Shown here one piece after another: positions 41,791 through 56,200 of a stretch of DNA of 64,000 nt. Position numbers and translations under genes: made by a program. The DNA comes from Neelides folsomi (lineage: Eukaryota > Arthropoda > Collembola > Neelipleona > Neelidae). Where the stretch lies: assembly GCA_034687125.1 (NCBI GenBank), contig JAQGBZ010000001.1:124001-188000 (forward strand), read 5' to 3'. The notes under the pieces were generated by a model. It did not search any database and was not told the origin of the DNA. It was given only the letters and a program-made list of their open reading frames with translations. Positions within the stretch are counted from its first letter, which is position 1. Every line of letters begins with the position of its first letter.

Positions 41791-43700
41791 ATCCCGCGAG
41801 TTAAGTGAAATCGCGGTTTAATTTAAATGGTTCCGAAATGAAAAGAGTTTTAAATGTTGGTCCAAGGGCCTTCAAATTCACATTGATCGGAGGCGATCGG
41901 AGTGAGGAAAATTCCAAAGCAAAGCGTACTTTTTCAAATCAATCTTCTGTTTTCTATCACATGAAAGGAAAAGGTAAAACAATTTCGGTTTGTTTCTTGT
42001 GTTCAAATTATTATTTTATTTGAGCCATTGAATGCTCCTGGTCTCACTTTAATTAAAGTAAACCTACATTATATTATTTAATAGAATATCCACGAGATAT
42101 TTTTCGCGTTTTAAAATTTTAATCTTGGAAAAATTTATTATTCATGTAAAAATTATTGTAAATCTTAGAAATGAATATATTGAAAATATTAGAAACCAGA
42201 AAAATTTATTTGGTTGTTTATTCATGGACATAAGTATTATTATGTACATGAACTTATTTTAATTATTCAAATGTACTTATTATCCTATTGTTTTTTTGTT
42301 ATACCGTTTCTTTTAAAGTTAATTAAATAAGTGATTTCTCAAACAAGATCCTCATTTTATGTAATTTTTAAAAGTTAAAACAATCATTAAGAGAAAATTG
42401 GACTTTTGTGCTTAGCTTTTTTAAGTTGATGAAACACAAAGTTTGTTTATTAAAAGGAATAATTGGAAATATAATGAGGATGGTAAAACGTCTATGGAAT
42501 TAAAAGAGAAAAGCGTAAAGTGGGCAACTTCTCATTAAAAAGGCAAAGCCATCAAAGTCCATCTTTTTCTTTATTCGAAATTGAATGGTCGCGAAAAACG
42601 AACATTGTACAAAACTATGTATGTCAATTGATTGAATTTTGTGTCTGTATGATACGTATGATAAATATGATGTCGATATAAAACTATTATTATTATTATA
42701 GATAATTACGATACCTTATAACATAATATATTATACATATATACATATTATATCTCTCATCAACTCTACCTAAATATATACACATTATAATCATAAGACA
42801 AGTTTATCAAGTTTGTCCAGAATCTACGTCGTGAATTAAAAGCAAATTGAAGTGAAAAAACCTTTTGTTTCCGCATAGTGCCAACTTTTATTTAATGAGC
42901 ATATTTCATAAATCAATTCATTCCCATTCCATCATCTGATCATAATATGTCGAAACTTTCCTCATTGATTTTAAATGCATACCATAATAATTCACACATT
43001 TATCTACCATGTACGTAACTTGTATTGGTACAATATTATCATTAGTATATATGTAAATTTGGGAAAAACATAATTTGTTCCTTTTTGATATATGTTGATA
43101 TTAAACAAAGATGCGTTCGTCAAATCGATTAGACAATGAATACCAAATGAGAGTCTTCGAGCAAATGTAAATTCCTTATTAAATTAAACCATTTCGAAAG
43201 GAGAGAGTTTTTAATATTGAAATTATAATAATGTTGGTAATAATATTAACTTCATTTTGTATTCATTGCGTATGACTTCCAAATGATGCACACAAAAGTG
43301 TAGTTGTAATTTGACGGCGACGACGGACGCAGAGGGGGAAAGATGAAGGAATTCAATAGCCGTCTGTCAAACTCCTAAGTGAGTGTTTCTTTAAATGATT
43401 CTTGATGTGGAAAAGCTGTTTAGGATATTCTTTTTTGCATCAAGACATTTAGTAAAGGAGCTGAGTTTAAGTACTCGAGTGTAGGAGGAGGAGGACCGAA
43501 GTTGATGGTTCGTTGGTTGGCAATCATTCGCCTTGACAGTCAGTTCACTCCTAGTGTTTGTTCATGTCATTCCAACTTCGAAACGTCTGAAAACTGATAT
43601 CCTGTTTTCCTTCTAAATCTTTATGAAAATCCATCTTTGCCTAAATCCCTTCAAAATGGTGTAGGGGAGCCTTGAGAGGAAATACTAATTATAAATCTCT
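41791..43700 (+). other. opa 3' UTR and downstream sequence
   Basis: The sequence after the opa stop is AT-rich and has no recognisable gene. The nearest poly(A)-signal-like hexamer seen is ATTAAA at 42052-42057, about 260 bp after the stop. The true 3' end is unknown, and a longer UTR is possible. Confidence 0.5.
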
Positions 43701-43703
43701 CAA

Positions 43704-44217
43704 TCAACCCATCATCTGTTCTTTTACGACACGGCTATTTCCAATTTTCCCGTCCTTATCCCAGATAAAAATGCTAATGAGACCAACAATATCCTTTGGT
43801 GTTTGCCTACAATAAATATAACAATACCAGTATAGAATTTGATTAGCTAAGCTACTTAATATAGAGAAAAAAATGCTGATTTGAAAAGCATTATCTTTCC
43901 AACCATGAGGTTCTTTCTTATTAGTGTTCTTTCGCTTAAACTTCAACACCTTCCACGCTTGTCTGGCCTAATACAGAATTCCTGTATGTAGTGCAGTTTA
44001 ATACAGATGTCATCTTATTATTCACTCCCAAATATCCTGAGATAATGTTTAGTAACGACCTTTTCCCTTTGTATTTTTGTACAGTGCACGATTTCCATGC
44101 TGTCTTGTTGCTGTCTTGTTGGGAGCTTTTTATCCTGAAAAAACTTGAGATTGTGAGGAAATCTGTTCTTATCGATATTGGAATATCAAATGTCGCTGTC
44201 ATATGCACATCAAGCAA
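43704..44217 (-). other. open minus-strand frames, unassigned
   Basis: Two adjacent minus-strand frames (44217-43936 and 43949-43704) overlap in different frames; a third frame also has a coding-like stretch (HNLKFFQDKKLPTRQQQDSM). I considered a decayed transposase, possibly piggyBac-like from the GVNNKM and WKDNAFQISIFF context, but the match is too weak to call. Confidence 0.15.
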
Positions 44218-47200
44218 TTACGGATTTCTCAACTTATTATAATGAGAGATCTTTATATTATTAAAAGTAGCTACGCCATTGAAGAATTACTAATATTGAA
44301 ATAAAACACATAAACGCTACGCATTCCTATCTACTAATTGTTTTATATTAGATGATAACGAGTCATTTAATTTTAATAACTTCCCTTGTGGTAACTGATT
44401 CCTTTCATCTTATCAAACCTTTATGGCAATTAAGCAGTAATTAGTAAAAATTCTCAATACATGTGTATAAGATTACAATTAATAATCAACAAAAAAATTC
44501 CAAAGCTGTTACAAAAAAATGACAATTCAAATGTTTAATATTATCGCATTACCTATTTATAAGAAATACTTAATTATGCAATGACTTTTTATTTCATCAA
44601 CCTTCAAATTGCTCAATATCAAGTTGAATGAAGAGGATAGGCGAAATAGAATGAAGCTACTTTCTACAAAATGTAGGAATCAAAGTGAATAAATAACACG
44701 AGCCAAGTTTATTAACAAGATTGAGTTGTAACCGTCGGATAATGAGGAATTGTGATTCTTGGGAAACGAGCGTTCTCCCTTTTATTCCTCCCCCATTGTT
44801 GGGCTTGTGATGTGCATTGAAGGATGGCAAGGATTTCCATTGACATATGTAGATATTCTAAAAATAGGGGTGGATGCCCTAATTCAATCACTCCTCTCAT
44901 TTCGTGATCGCACAGACAAGGGGTTCCAGCTCCCTGAGTTCCAGAGGGACATGAGAAACTTCATGCAGCTTTATTTCCCCATTTGAGCCAAAACTGAAGC
45001 CTTCTGTGGTGGACTAAAGATAAATAAACGATCCGAGTGTCTGTCTCTCAATTTTAGGATTCACGTCCATTACTTCACAATTTCTCCAACCATTGCTACC
45101 ATATACATACAAAGTAGGGTTAAATAGCTAAATCCACCAAAATGAACAGATAGTACTTATGTGCATGAATATACATAGAATCTGTATTTAAGAGACGAAG
45201 TCAAAGTGTGGGCATATGGAGAATGAGAACAAAAAGATGAGCACGCTGAGGCTCTCACGTTTGAGCCCACCTTTCCACCACTTCAATTCTTATAGAGAAA
45301 TAAAGAAAAGCTCAATTTTGATCTGCCCTCGAACTCCGTGCGTGTCTCTTCCTCCTTTGGTCCCTTCAATTCTCAAAGTGGCAAATGCTCGAATGCCACA
45401 CAGTCTGACAGCCAACGCGGTAAAGAAATCGAAAAATGACAAACGATCTTTATGAGAACCACGAGGGAGGAAGGTGGTGGAAAAAAGTAAAAGTAGTAGC
45501 ACCGTTCTCCCATCATATACTTTTAATCAACAGAACCAGTAGGAGAATGTACACGATATTGAAGGAGGAAAAAAGCAAATCTCATTTCACATTTCACCCT
45601 CTGCCCTATATGATTCATTGCGTAAGTCTATTAATAATACTCATTCACCATTTTCCCTCTCCATTCATCCCTGTTGACACTCCTCAGAGGATCCATTTGA
45701 TTGGGATTATCAGATTCCTATTATTTTCAAAGGCATTCACGCCTTTGCAAATACTTTCTATTAATTCCTGTTATCACTCCATTGATTTTAAATATGATTT
45801 TTCATAATGTAAACATCTGACGAATATTTTGTACAAATCTTTGTAAGTTAATGATGATTCTGATGAGTATTGTTTATGAGTTACATATATCTCTGATTTA
45901 TTTTTCTATTTTGTAATACAGGGGCAATGGATTTTACTACATAATTAAAATTGCTCCAAATTATTTAATAATAAGGATTATTGAAAAGAACGTGATCCGA
46001 AGCATCGAACCTTATGAGAATAAAGCTACTCAAATTTAATCCGACTAGTCGAATCATTCGTTCATCATTATGGAGTTCTAAAAGGAGCATAATACCCTTT
46101 GAGGATAAAAAGTACATTATAGTCCGCGAGAGCTCGGGTAAACAAAATTTTCATATCGTCAGTGTGATAATGGATTCGTTTTCAATAAAGGGAGGGATGG
46201 GTGAAAAGACCATTGAATAATATTTAGACCGTCGAAGAATAAAACGAGAGTGAGGGGATCAGACGATGATGACTCGGGTAATTTCATTTGACAAACACAA
46301 GGTCCATCATAAAGTCATTCTCAATCCCTGCCACTTTATCTTCAAAAGCCCACATTCTTCAGGAACCCTATAAAATATTAATTATTCTTCCTTTCCAAAG
46401 CCAAGTTGCATAAGCTGGGCCAATGCTAACGTGACTATAGCTTAAGTCCTCATTATACGCTTCTTGTGAAACTTCTATTCGAACTCTCTCGCTTTTTGAG
46501 CTCATCATGATTTGAGGAAATTTAAAAAGACTTTTTCAACACTATTTTGCATACCTTGGGCACAACCATGCACAAATGCCCATAATAATACAAAACTACT
46601 TATCTGATATTAAATACACTCAATGAATGAACTTACCGAACAAATCATTGAAAATATCTGAAAAATTGTTTTAACACTAGAGATATTATAATATAATATA
46701 ATATATAACCAGTACCAGTATATGTAAAAACATAGAGTACAAATATTATGTAAATGGAAAAAATATTTTTGAATTATTAAATTGGTTTATGTAATTTATT
46801 GACTATTTTATAAAATTGTCAATTATATCTGCACTTAATAAATATTCATTTTAATGAGAAAATTCAATTTACAGAGTAATTGAAAATTGAATTGTATAAA
46901 TTGGAAAACTGTTAAAGGGGAGAAAAATAAGCTGTTATGATTGGCATCAATTGTATGCAAATTGGAGACAGACGGTGAAAATGCATTTGTCCTAGAGGAT
47001 CAAATATGCGAATAATGTGTAAAGGTCCTCAACGGAAGGATGATTAGCAGGGCTAATGAGTGGGGAGTATGAGAAGACAAAGGAGAGGTCATGGGAGAGT
47101 TTTCTACTCGATCACATAGAAAGAGGCCTCATTGAGTGGATTCCTCTGAAGATGTTGCAACTCCTTGAGAGCGAATCAGAATCTATCAAAGGAGTCACAT

Positions 47201-50200
47201 TCTCGGCTCAGAAAGGAAGAGGGATGGAAATGCAATGCAGGTGTAATAGCAATATTTATGAGCGAACACCTGTCCTCATAGATCCCAAGATCTCATCCTT
47301 ATCCCTTGGCCCATTCACTTGCGTCTTCGCTGCTGCAAAAGGCGACATTTTTTATGTCCTTTCCTTTTTTACCCTCTCACCCTCAAGTACCAGCCGATGG
47401 TGAGTTACATAAGTAGACCCTCAGGAAACTTAGGATCATCCAAGAGATAGCTTATTATTATGTACCTCATATACACCCCAGGTATGTCGTCCCAAAATAA
47501 TGGGAGGTGAAGATGAAGCTTTTCTTACAGATGATTTCAGTTGCCAATCTTAATCTTCACAGTTGAACTTTAAATAACATTTAAAGTTAACGCTTGTGTA
47601 AACGTGAATTAAAAGTGTTTGATAAATGAAATTATAAAAGTTTTTTTTAAATTCAAAACATTTCATAAATGCTGTAGCGCCTGCTTCAAAGCTATCAATT
47701 TAAATCCAAATAACATTTTATTTTATTTTTATTGGAATAAAAGATTCATTGCAGTAAAGTTAAAGTCAAAAAGAAAGTTTAAATTGAAGGTTAGAGTTTG
47801 AGCTGAGGAAAAGCCACATCATCTGTTTACTGTCTTGGTTCACTTCCTACGCGCCTCAATGAACAAGCAGAAGCAAAAGTCAAGTTTACGTATAACGTCC
47901 CAATAAGAAAACACATGCATCTAAAGCATAACACGTAAGATTCCCTACTTACATATAAATGTTGGGAATCTTATGCAGAGATGTAATGTAGGAAACCGGT
48001 AGGAATGGGGATGATATGGGAATTAAGGAGATGAGTGATCAGAGTGAAAACCATTAGCCATGCACTTTTGACAATAATAAGTTGAGGAAGATTATTTTTC
48101 TTCTGGTGAGATATGACCCTCAGAGTTTAAGCAAAAGGAGTCTCTTGAAGTGGAAGAGGTCTGAAGTAAAATAAGGAATCCTTAAGTAAAAGACCATTAG
48201 TAACTTGTGTCTCTGTGAGTGGTTCCCCATTGTTTGGCGGATTGGAGGGATCTGAGGAGGAGGAATGGGTAGACAAGTGATAAATGATGATTCCAGGATC
48301 AAAACAAGGTGTAGGGACTTGTAATGATGAGATTGGAGGTGATCCTTCCCTTCGGACCACATTGAAATTGAGACTCTCCATGTAAAGGGAGAAAGGGAGC
48401 AGGAGAGGAGATGAGCTCTAAGGAGGGAAAGAATGTGTCCCTTCAACCAATGGATGGCAGAAGACAATAGGGAGGAATTTTCTCTCCGGAATACATCCAC
48501 CATCGAAGGGAGGTAAAAAACAATTGCATTCTTTCCAGGCGCAATGCTGTCTGAGCGAGCCGGCAGCTTCCAAATAACCGAACAACGTACAACCACATTG
48601 CCAAAGAGCCGAGGAATGTTTTACCCTCCGATATCCCACAACCCCTCAGTCTTATAAACAACCGTGCAAAAAACTTTATCGCTCCACTCCACACATTACT
48701 ACGCTTCTATCTCTTATCTTCTCTTCCCTCAATTTATACACATACTTATTTATTATGACTTTATACACTATATATCTAAATATATTTGCCATATAGGTAT
48801 AGGCTGTAACATGCTAGATACCTCTACAGCATGGTATACTATAATGTATACTTTGTAGATTGGTATATAACAGATGTATGGTTGTAATTATATGCACTTG
48901 AAAAGAGTGTTAAATAAGTTCTTTTCACAAGTGTGTGCGAGGTAAAACGAACGTGGTTCGCAGTCTTCACTCATCTCCTCGAAAAGAAAAACAATTAGCA
49001 TTTTGGGATTTGGGAATCTCCAAACAAACAGATGCCTCACCTCTTCTGGGTCTCAACCTGACTGTGCCAATCTGAGTTATTGACAGCTTCCCCCATTCAT
49101 TCTCTTATTGCTTTGGCCATGTGAGCCAATTTTCACAGGTGTCTGATTGCAACTCCTGGGAATGACAACGACCACTTCCAAACCATCAAAACAAATCATA
49201 TACATTTCCATTTCTAATTCACTTCATTCTCTCTCTCATCAATCCCATTACCTTTATTCTCATTTCCAATGAGTCAGAGGCAACAATGAGAAAAGTTCCT
49301 CATTAATAAGTTAATAATCCCAATTTACATTTGGAGTGGGCAAAATTGAACGAGTCATAAATATGATCCGTGAGCAAATACCAAAATTGCTACCATGCAT
49401 GCTATGAAGACCTTTTAAGGCAATTTTATTTATTTATTGGAGAAAACTTCACTCCCTTAATAAGCCAATTTAATCTAATTATAGACCAAATAAAGAAGCT
49501 TGTGGAATTAGAGCAATTTGGTGGTGTAAAAATTCCCATTGGGTTTGATATTTATGAGGTTTGAATTTGATGGACAGTGTGGATCATTTAGGCGTGAGAA
49601 GACTTTTATAAAACAAACGAATGGGTTCAATTAGTGAAGAACCAAATAAAGGATATTTTTTACACAGTTCCATTTTTCATCATTTCCTATTAAGGTTTTA
49701 TTTAATTTGTTTAATATTTTAAATCTTTTGAAATTTAAAAGTTTAAAGACTAATTCTAGTGTGTAGGTATTTTTTAACAAGAGTAAAGATCTGATAAACG
49801 GTCACTTTATTGTTCAGTAAATAAAAATTAGTGGATGAATCATTAATCAGGGCTTCAGAAGTGTAACGGACCGAAGTGAACAAATTGAAGGGGCTCGTGA
49901 AAATTTACACTCTTCAATTCTCAATGGACATTTCACAGCTCGTTATTTAATTCATACACATATGATTGACTTATGATTGGATCCTCTTCATTAACATTTT
50001 TTATTTAAAGTATCCCATCCATCCAAAAGTTCGTTTTCCTTTTTTCAAAGCAGGAAGTTGATTTAGAATATTAGATTGTAGACTGCTTTTAACACAATGT
50101 AATATACCTAACATTATTATAGCCGTGTTTAAAACAAATACACATTAATCGCTAATAATTAATAGTGACCAATCGGAAAAGTTTAATAATTTTTAAAGAA

Positions 50201-53200
50201 ATACATATGAGTAGCATGGTTCAGTAAAACCATCAAATACAGTTTGATACTCCCGTATCAAAATGAAACAGTGGCATGGAGGATATCAATCGGTATTTAA
50301 TGTATGGGTTTTTTATGTGGCATCAATTGGGGTATGGAATGCGAAGGAATGAGAGAAGCTATTCTTTCATCTTCTCAGATCCCTTATCTTTAAATTTAAA
50401 CTCATACATTCCTCATTCAAAATTAGGTATAGTTGTGAGACAGTGATGAAGGTGGGAGATAGGAAGATCTACAATTCATATAGCCAAACGGAACCAAAGA
50501 TGAGTAGCTGAGGATTTGAGTTGTGTGAGATCTCATATTGGTAGAGGAGTAATGGAGCAACTCTTGTATTACTGATTGTATTGTCTCAGATTTCATCTCA
50601 TTCTCATATTCAGGTCTTGCGTCTCGAGTCTCACGTCCTCCCTCCATTCCTCCGCGGACGGACTCGGGACGTTGTGAATGGGTGAGGATTGGTCTCAGGA
50701 GATCGCCGCATTCCAGGCATTCATACAGGATGATTTTCACTCTCGCCCTCCTCATTACAAATTAGAACCCTTATGTCTTACGCACAATAACAAACTCTGG
50801 ACCCTCAGCCCTCAACGGTTATATAATAGACAAACAACATTACAACATTCTACGTTGGTTCATTTCTATGCAGTTTCACGTTCTATTCAATATTACACAT
50901 ATTCAATATTTTATCAATACTTTCTAAAATAATATTCATTAAATTTTTATATTAGATCATCAATAATATTCAAAACAATGGCATTTTTATAAGGTTTAAC
51001 TAATTCAAATACAGATACATATTTAGGATCCTGGTCCTGGTTATTGTCTACGTATCTGTATAGTATAATTTAAATAAGATATTAAATTCTTGTTCAAAAT
51101 AATAAATATAAAACGACATTTACTGTACAATAGAAGGATTATAGTGTATAGGGAAATAATCCTGGGATAATTTCAATTTTTCTTCAAAGCTCGTATTAAA
51201 ACGATCATTGTGTTATTATCACTATGTATGCAAGCTGTTCATAACTTCATAAGGGCTGAAAGGGGATTAACATCAACTGGGAATAATGATAATCGGTTCA
51301 AAGCGGGCAAGGGTCGAATACTGGAGGAAGTATTGGAGTAAATGTCAATGAATAATACGAACCTTGGGGTTCATCGGTTGTATGGATGTATTTACATGGG
51401 CTTGGGTTAGCGAATAACTCAGTTTGTAAATTGACAGGATTTGAAGAGACGTGATCTTTTTTGTTTCTTCCTCCTTTTGGGTTTGGTGAAGGCAGGTAAG
51501 ATTTTTCCTCCGGCACAACCTTGTTATAATGAATTTATTTACGACACACTGAACCACCTTTTCTCTATCAACATCTCTTTCTCGTTTTCATCTTGACCAA
51601 ATTATCTAATTTCCAGGTGCATCTCTTCATCTTATATTTAACATAATTTGATCCCTCTTTTACAACTCAAAATATGTTACATATGAAATATGCATGATGA
51701 AAATTTTCCATAAGTAATGTAAATGTAATGTCTACTATCTTGGGTAGTAAGTATATTTCATTCCATGCAATAACTACCTATTTACTATAATTATTATAAT
51801 GTTTACCTATATAAAATTTACATACGTACATATACCTTATCACAATATACAATATACTTATTTAATTTCTTAATAATAAATTATTCTTCGTGATGATTAT
51901 CAAAACAAATTTTAATGCGTATTTTTCTAGCAATAGTTTAAATCTTTAAATCTATTTATCGATGAAGATAAGCATAACTTTGACTTTATCTATGCGCTAT
52001 TTATCCATCTATCTAGATAGATAAATAACGAATAGACATAAAAATTGTTTAATGAGCGTAAGATGTAATCTTAAGAAGAGAGTCTATTTAACGAAAACAT
52101 CCATTTATGCAATTAGAAGCGCATATTTCTTCAGTGTATGCATCAGTATTTCTTCAACTGAATCGTATTATCATATAATAGCTACTTGCTACGTGTTGAT
52201 CTAAAGATTCAGAGGATGATGAAAAAATGGCACGAGCAGGAGAGTGAGTCTCAAATCTCTTGGCTCTCAAAGATCTCCGTTGGAGTTTTGTGGGAGATTG
52301 CGTGAAGGTAAGGAAGGCGATCGTGGATGAAATCTATCGCGCAGAGGGCGAACTATCAGCCGACTGCCAAAGACGGGGAGGAAAGAGGTTGGGCTTTGGA
52401 GGAGTCAGACAAGTTCCTTCTTGGCCACTCCAGAGATTCTACAACTCCTACAACTCCTCAAGTTCAAGAGGAATCTTCTGGAGCTGGGGGATGATGAGAC
52501 TCCTTCAGCTACAACCACTCAACCATTGCCCATCTTTACATTCTTTCATCAAAATGGGCGACCTTAACTTTTATACACAAGGAATGGTACACTGGTTATA
52601 TAATCATTTAATCATTGAACTTGAGTGGTCGGAATGGAGAATTGATGTGCCAGCGCGGCTGCTCCCTACTTTTTATAGAATTTATTTTCCTGACACTTTC
52701 ATTAACTTCGGCCCGCCTTTGCCAACGAACAAATCTCATGGATGTATTTAAAAGCCTTGAACAAAATAGAAACTTCATTCTTTAGGATCTGCAGCTGATG
52801 CATAATTACTCCTCACAGGGATTAATAATAAAATTTCTCATTATCCGCTAGGCCTTTTATTCTCCAATTAACCAAACATGCTCCTGGATGCTTATTAAAA
52901 TATATCGATTCTTGCGCAAAAAAATTAGAAGTTGGGTACAAAGCCGTTTTCCTCTACGCATTTTTTACGCTTTTATTTTTTCTATGCAAATGAGAGATAA
53001 AGCTCATATTCCTGATTTATCGAGGGTGAAGTCATAAAGGGAGGAAGGGAAAATAATTTTAAGACACATTTTATAAGCAGCGTTTGTCATTGTCACTTAA
53101 ATTTCCGGCCCGAGGGTTGGAATGGGAAAAGCGTAGAGAAGCGGAGCCCGAACGAGGAAAGATTCGGGAGGGACAGAAATTTTTGCGGGTGACAACTTCA

Positions 53201-56200
53201 ACCACGCCCATTCAATTCGGATTGTCAAAAACGGTCGTCCTTATTTTATTTTCAATAGACAAATTCCATGATGATGAACTGATTGAAATTTGCGGACTTC
53301 CCTGCTACAATTTCACAAGCTACATAGGAAATTTTCTATACAAATAACACATCTAAATCCAAATAAAGGTTTTAAAAACTTCTGAAATATAAATTATCAC
53401 AAATAAATGTAAATCAATATTGTAAGCTAATTGTATTTAAAATATAATAATAATATAAATGTAGCAAGTAAAGAAAGAGAAATAAAGATCAAGTGGTCGG
53501 AAAATCGATTTGGGACAAAAAGTACTTGAAAGAGAGAATGAAACTCCCCGACCCTCCCAGACCATAGAAGCACAAAATCCAGAGAGGATCAAGGGCCGTA
53601 TGGTTGCATTCAAAGAGAAAGTCCCAAAATGAAAATCATCGGTAGTTAATCGAACCGTTTGGATGAACTCGAATTTCCCCCTATTTAATGACTCTCTTCA
53701 GCCGCTGCCTCATCACCCAATCCCTCAAAAACAGATACAGTCTCTATACAAAGTTAATCATGTGCACTGATTTTAGACATATTTTTATTTACACAACGTA
53801 TGAACGATTTTATAAATGGTAAACACTGTTACTTACAATCAAAATAATCACAATTGCTGTACAGACGTTATAACTTATAACATTATTTAATCTTCTAATA
53901 TTATTTAATATTTTATTACATTGTTAATCATTAATCAGCACATTTAACATTCGTATATCTTTTTTTTAAATGTGGCTCTTGTACAATTAATTATATGTAG
54001 TTTTTATAATTTTTTATATTTGTATTGATTGATAAATTATATTTTACATAATTTAATTTTAGTATATTTATATTTTGTGCTGAGAGATTTTTTGGATTCA
54101 TTAAAATGTTGTAAAGATTCAATTCGTAGAACCCAATAAAGCCAATAATCAATCGAAGTTCCATTGATTTGGAAGGAGGAAGAAGAGTCACGAAGATCGT
54201 AATGATTGGAATGATGAGAATGCGAGTGGAGGAATTTCAATGTTTAAATAAACCCCATAAAAAATAAATGATACTCCGAAGGCACTCCGAAGGGAGATGT
54301 GAAAAGCGACGATCGTGATGTGTCGAGTTGAGTAATATTGAGATGAAGTCGTGAAGAGGGCTGAGTCCAGAGGCTGGATAAATGAATTTGACATGAGATC
54401 ATGACAATGAGAATTGTTCATTGGGAGATAGATGGGTGCTCAGAATGTCCACATCCAAATCAATTGAAAATATCCAACCTCTTGTCTTAACCTCCATACT
54501 CATTGGGTATATGTAAATACAATATAAAATAAGTTAGGTATAGGAAAAATATACGTATAAAAATACAAAAATACATGCCATGAATTAGTATATTAATATA
54601 TTTTATATTCGTGATTCATACAGACTTTTATTTATGATTAATGCAGATGCTCTATCAAACTAACACATCATTCATAAATCGTTCATCTATAGCCCGCATA
54701 TCATTTGAATATTGTTCAAAAAGTGAGTGATATAGAATGTAGTATAGTTTAATACATAAGATCAAACACCTTAATAACGTCCATAACTCAACCCTATGAT
54801 ATTTACAGACAGTTGGATTGATAAGTTTTTCATAACAAGTTTAATAGACAGTCCATTCGAAATTGAAATTCCTCGCTCCGAATACATAGTACTTGTAAAT
54901 TCATATCGTCTTTTCAATTCGTGATGATGGGATACAAGATCAAAATGATTTCTACCTTTATGAATGATGAAAGATTTTAAATGTTCGACTCCAACATTTT
55001 GACATGGGTTGGGCACAATTTTCATTGGGAGTAAACCCAAACCAATTCAAAACTAAACTAGCATTTACATTCCTACAAATGTAATGAGTAGCATAACAAA
55101 AATAGAACTTATTTACATAATTATTGTTAATTGTAAGATTGGTTATTTTAATTATTTGATAAATTAATTTTTATATGCATTGTAACATGAAGCGTAATAT
55201 GAAATTATGTATTTATTTATACATAGTAGTATCTTGACAGATTTTAAATAGAAATGACCAACTTATTATAAATAGGTTGTTTTTACAAGAACGAGTTTGG
55301 TTTACGCCCGAGATTAAACAGCTTGAAAAAACTTATGTATCGGAAATGCAATTGCAGTTGAAATGGTAAGTATATAGTAATTCGAGTATTTTGGAATGCA
55401 TAGTTAAATGGTTATGCCAGAGATTAACTTTAGAATATATATGAGAGATTGATATACGGGGTTTTTAGATTATATTCCACATGAGAGATAGATGGATTTA
55501 GTTTAGAAGGCTGAGGAAGGAAGGCAGCTGAAGAAAAAAATTCGTTTTCAATGGCAGCAGGGGAGGCACAGCATGAGACAAGTCTTTCAGTATTTTTTCA
55601 TTGTTACCTTGTCTCACGATAAAAAAGGTTTCATCTTCAACTGACTCACTAGCACACTGAGTGAAGCCCTCCAATGATCCCTTTGGGGACTTAACTATGA
55701 GCCTTAACTGCACCAAAATCCTAATACTAATATCATTACACATAATGTTGTATTTCTTACACATTTCTCCAAGTATGGAAATTGGTCTTGTTGGGAGAAG
55801 GAGTGAAATGTAGGCAGAGAGTCTAAAGACAGAATCTAAAGACTTAAAAGGCACCAGATTTGAAATGTTGAATTTATGTGCATCGAGTCATCGAGATATC
55901 CTCAATCCTCATTTCGTCATTTCCCCCTTCATCTGCCCTTTGTACGACTGGGTATATTATTGTACGGAGAGTCGTATGGTCGGATGTATTTACAAAGCCA
56001 ATGGTAGTGGAGGGTCATCACGGAAGAGGATCTATTGATTTTAAAATGAGATCGTAATCCTTCTTTTGACTATTATAGTCCATTTTACTCTCTGTGAGTC
56101 TCTAGGACCCGGATTTATCTTTAGAGGGTTCTATGGCCATTCCAAGGGTCGTACAAAAGAGAAGCCCGAAATTTTCAATACCCTCTTCGAAGAGCCAAAT

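Noticed and set aside
43704-44217. piggyBac-like transposase relic
   Set aside because: Only loose resemblance in a few residues, spread over different frames; not enough to call.
52260-52751. 163-codon + frame downstream of opa
   Set aside because: No domain, no splice-supported neighbours and low-complexity segments; treated as chance.
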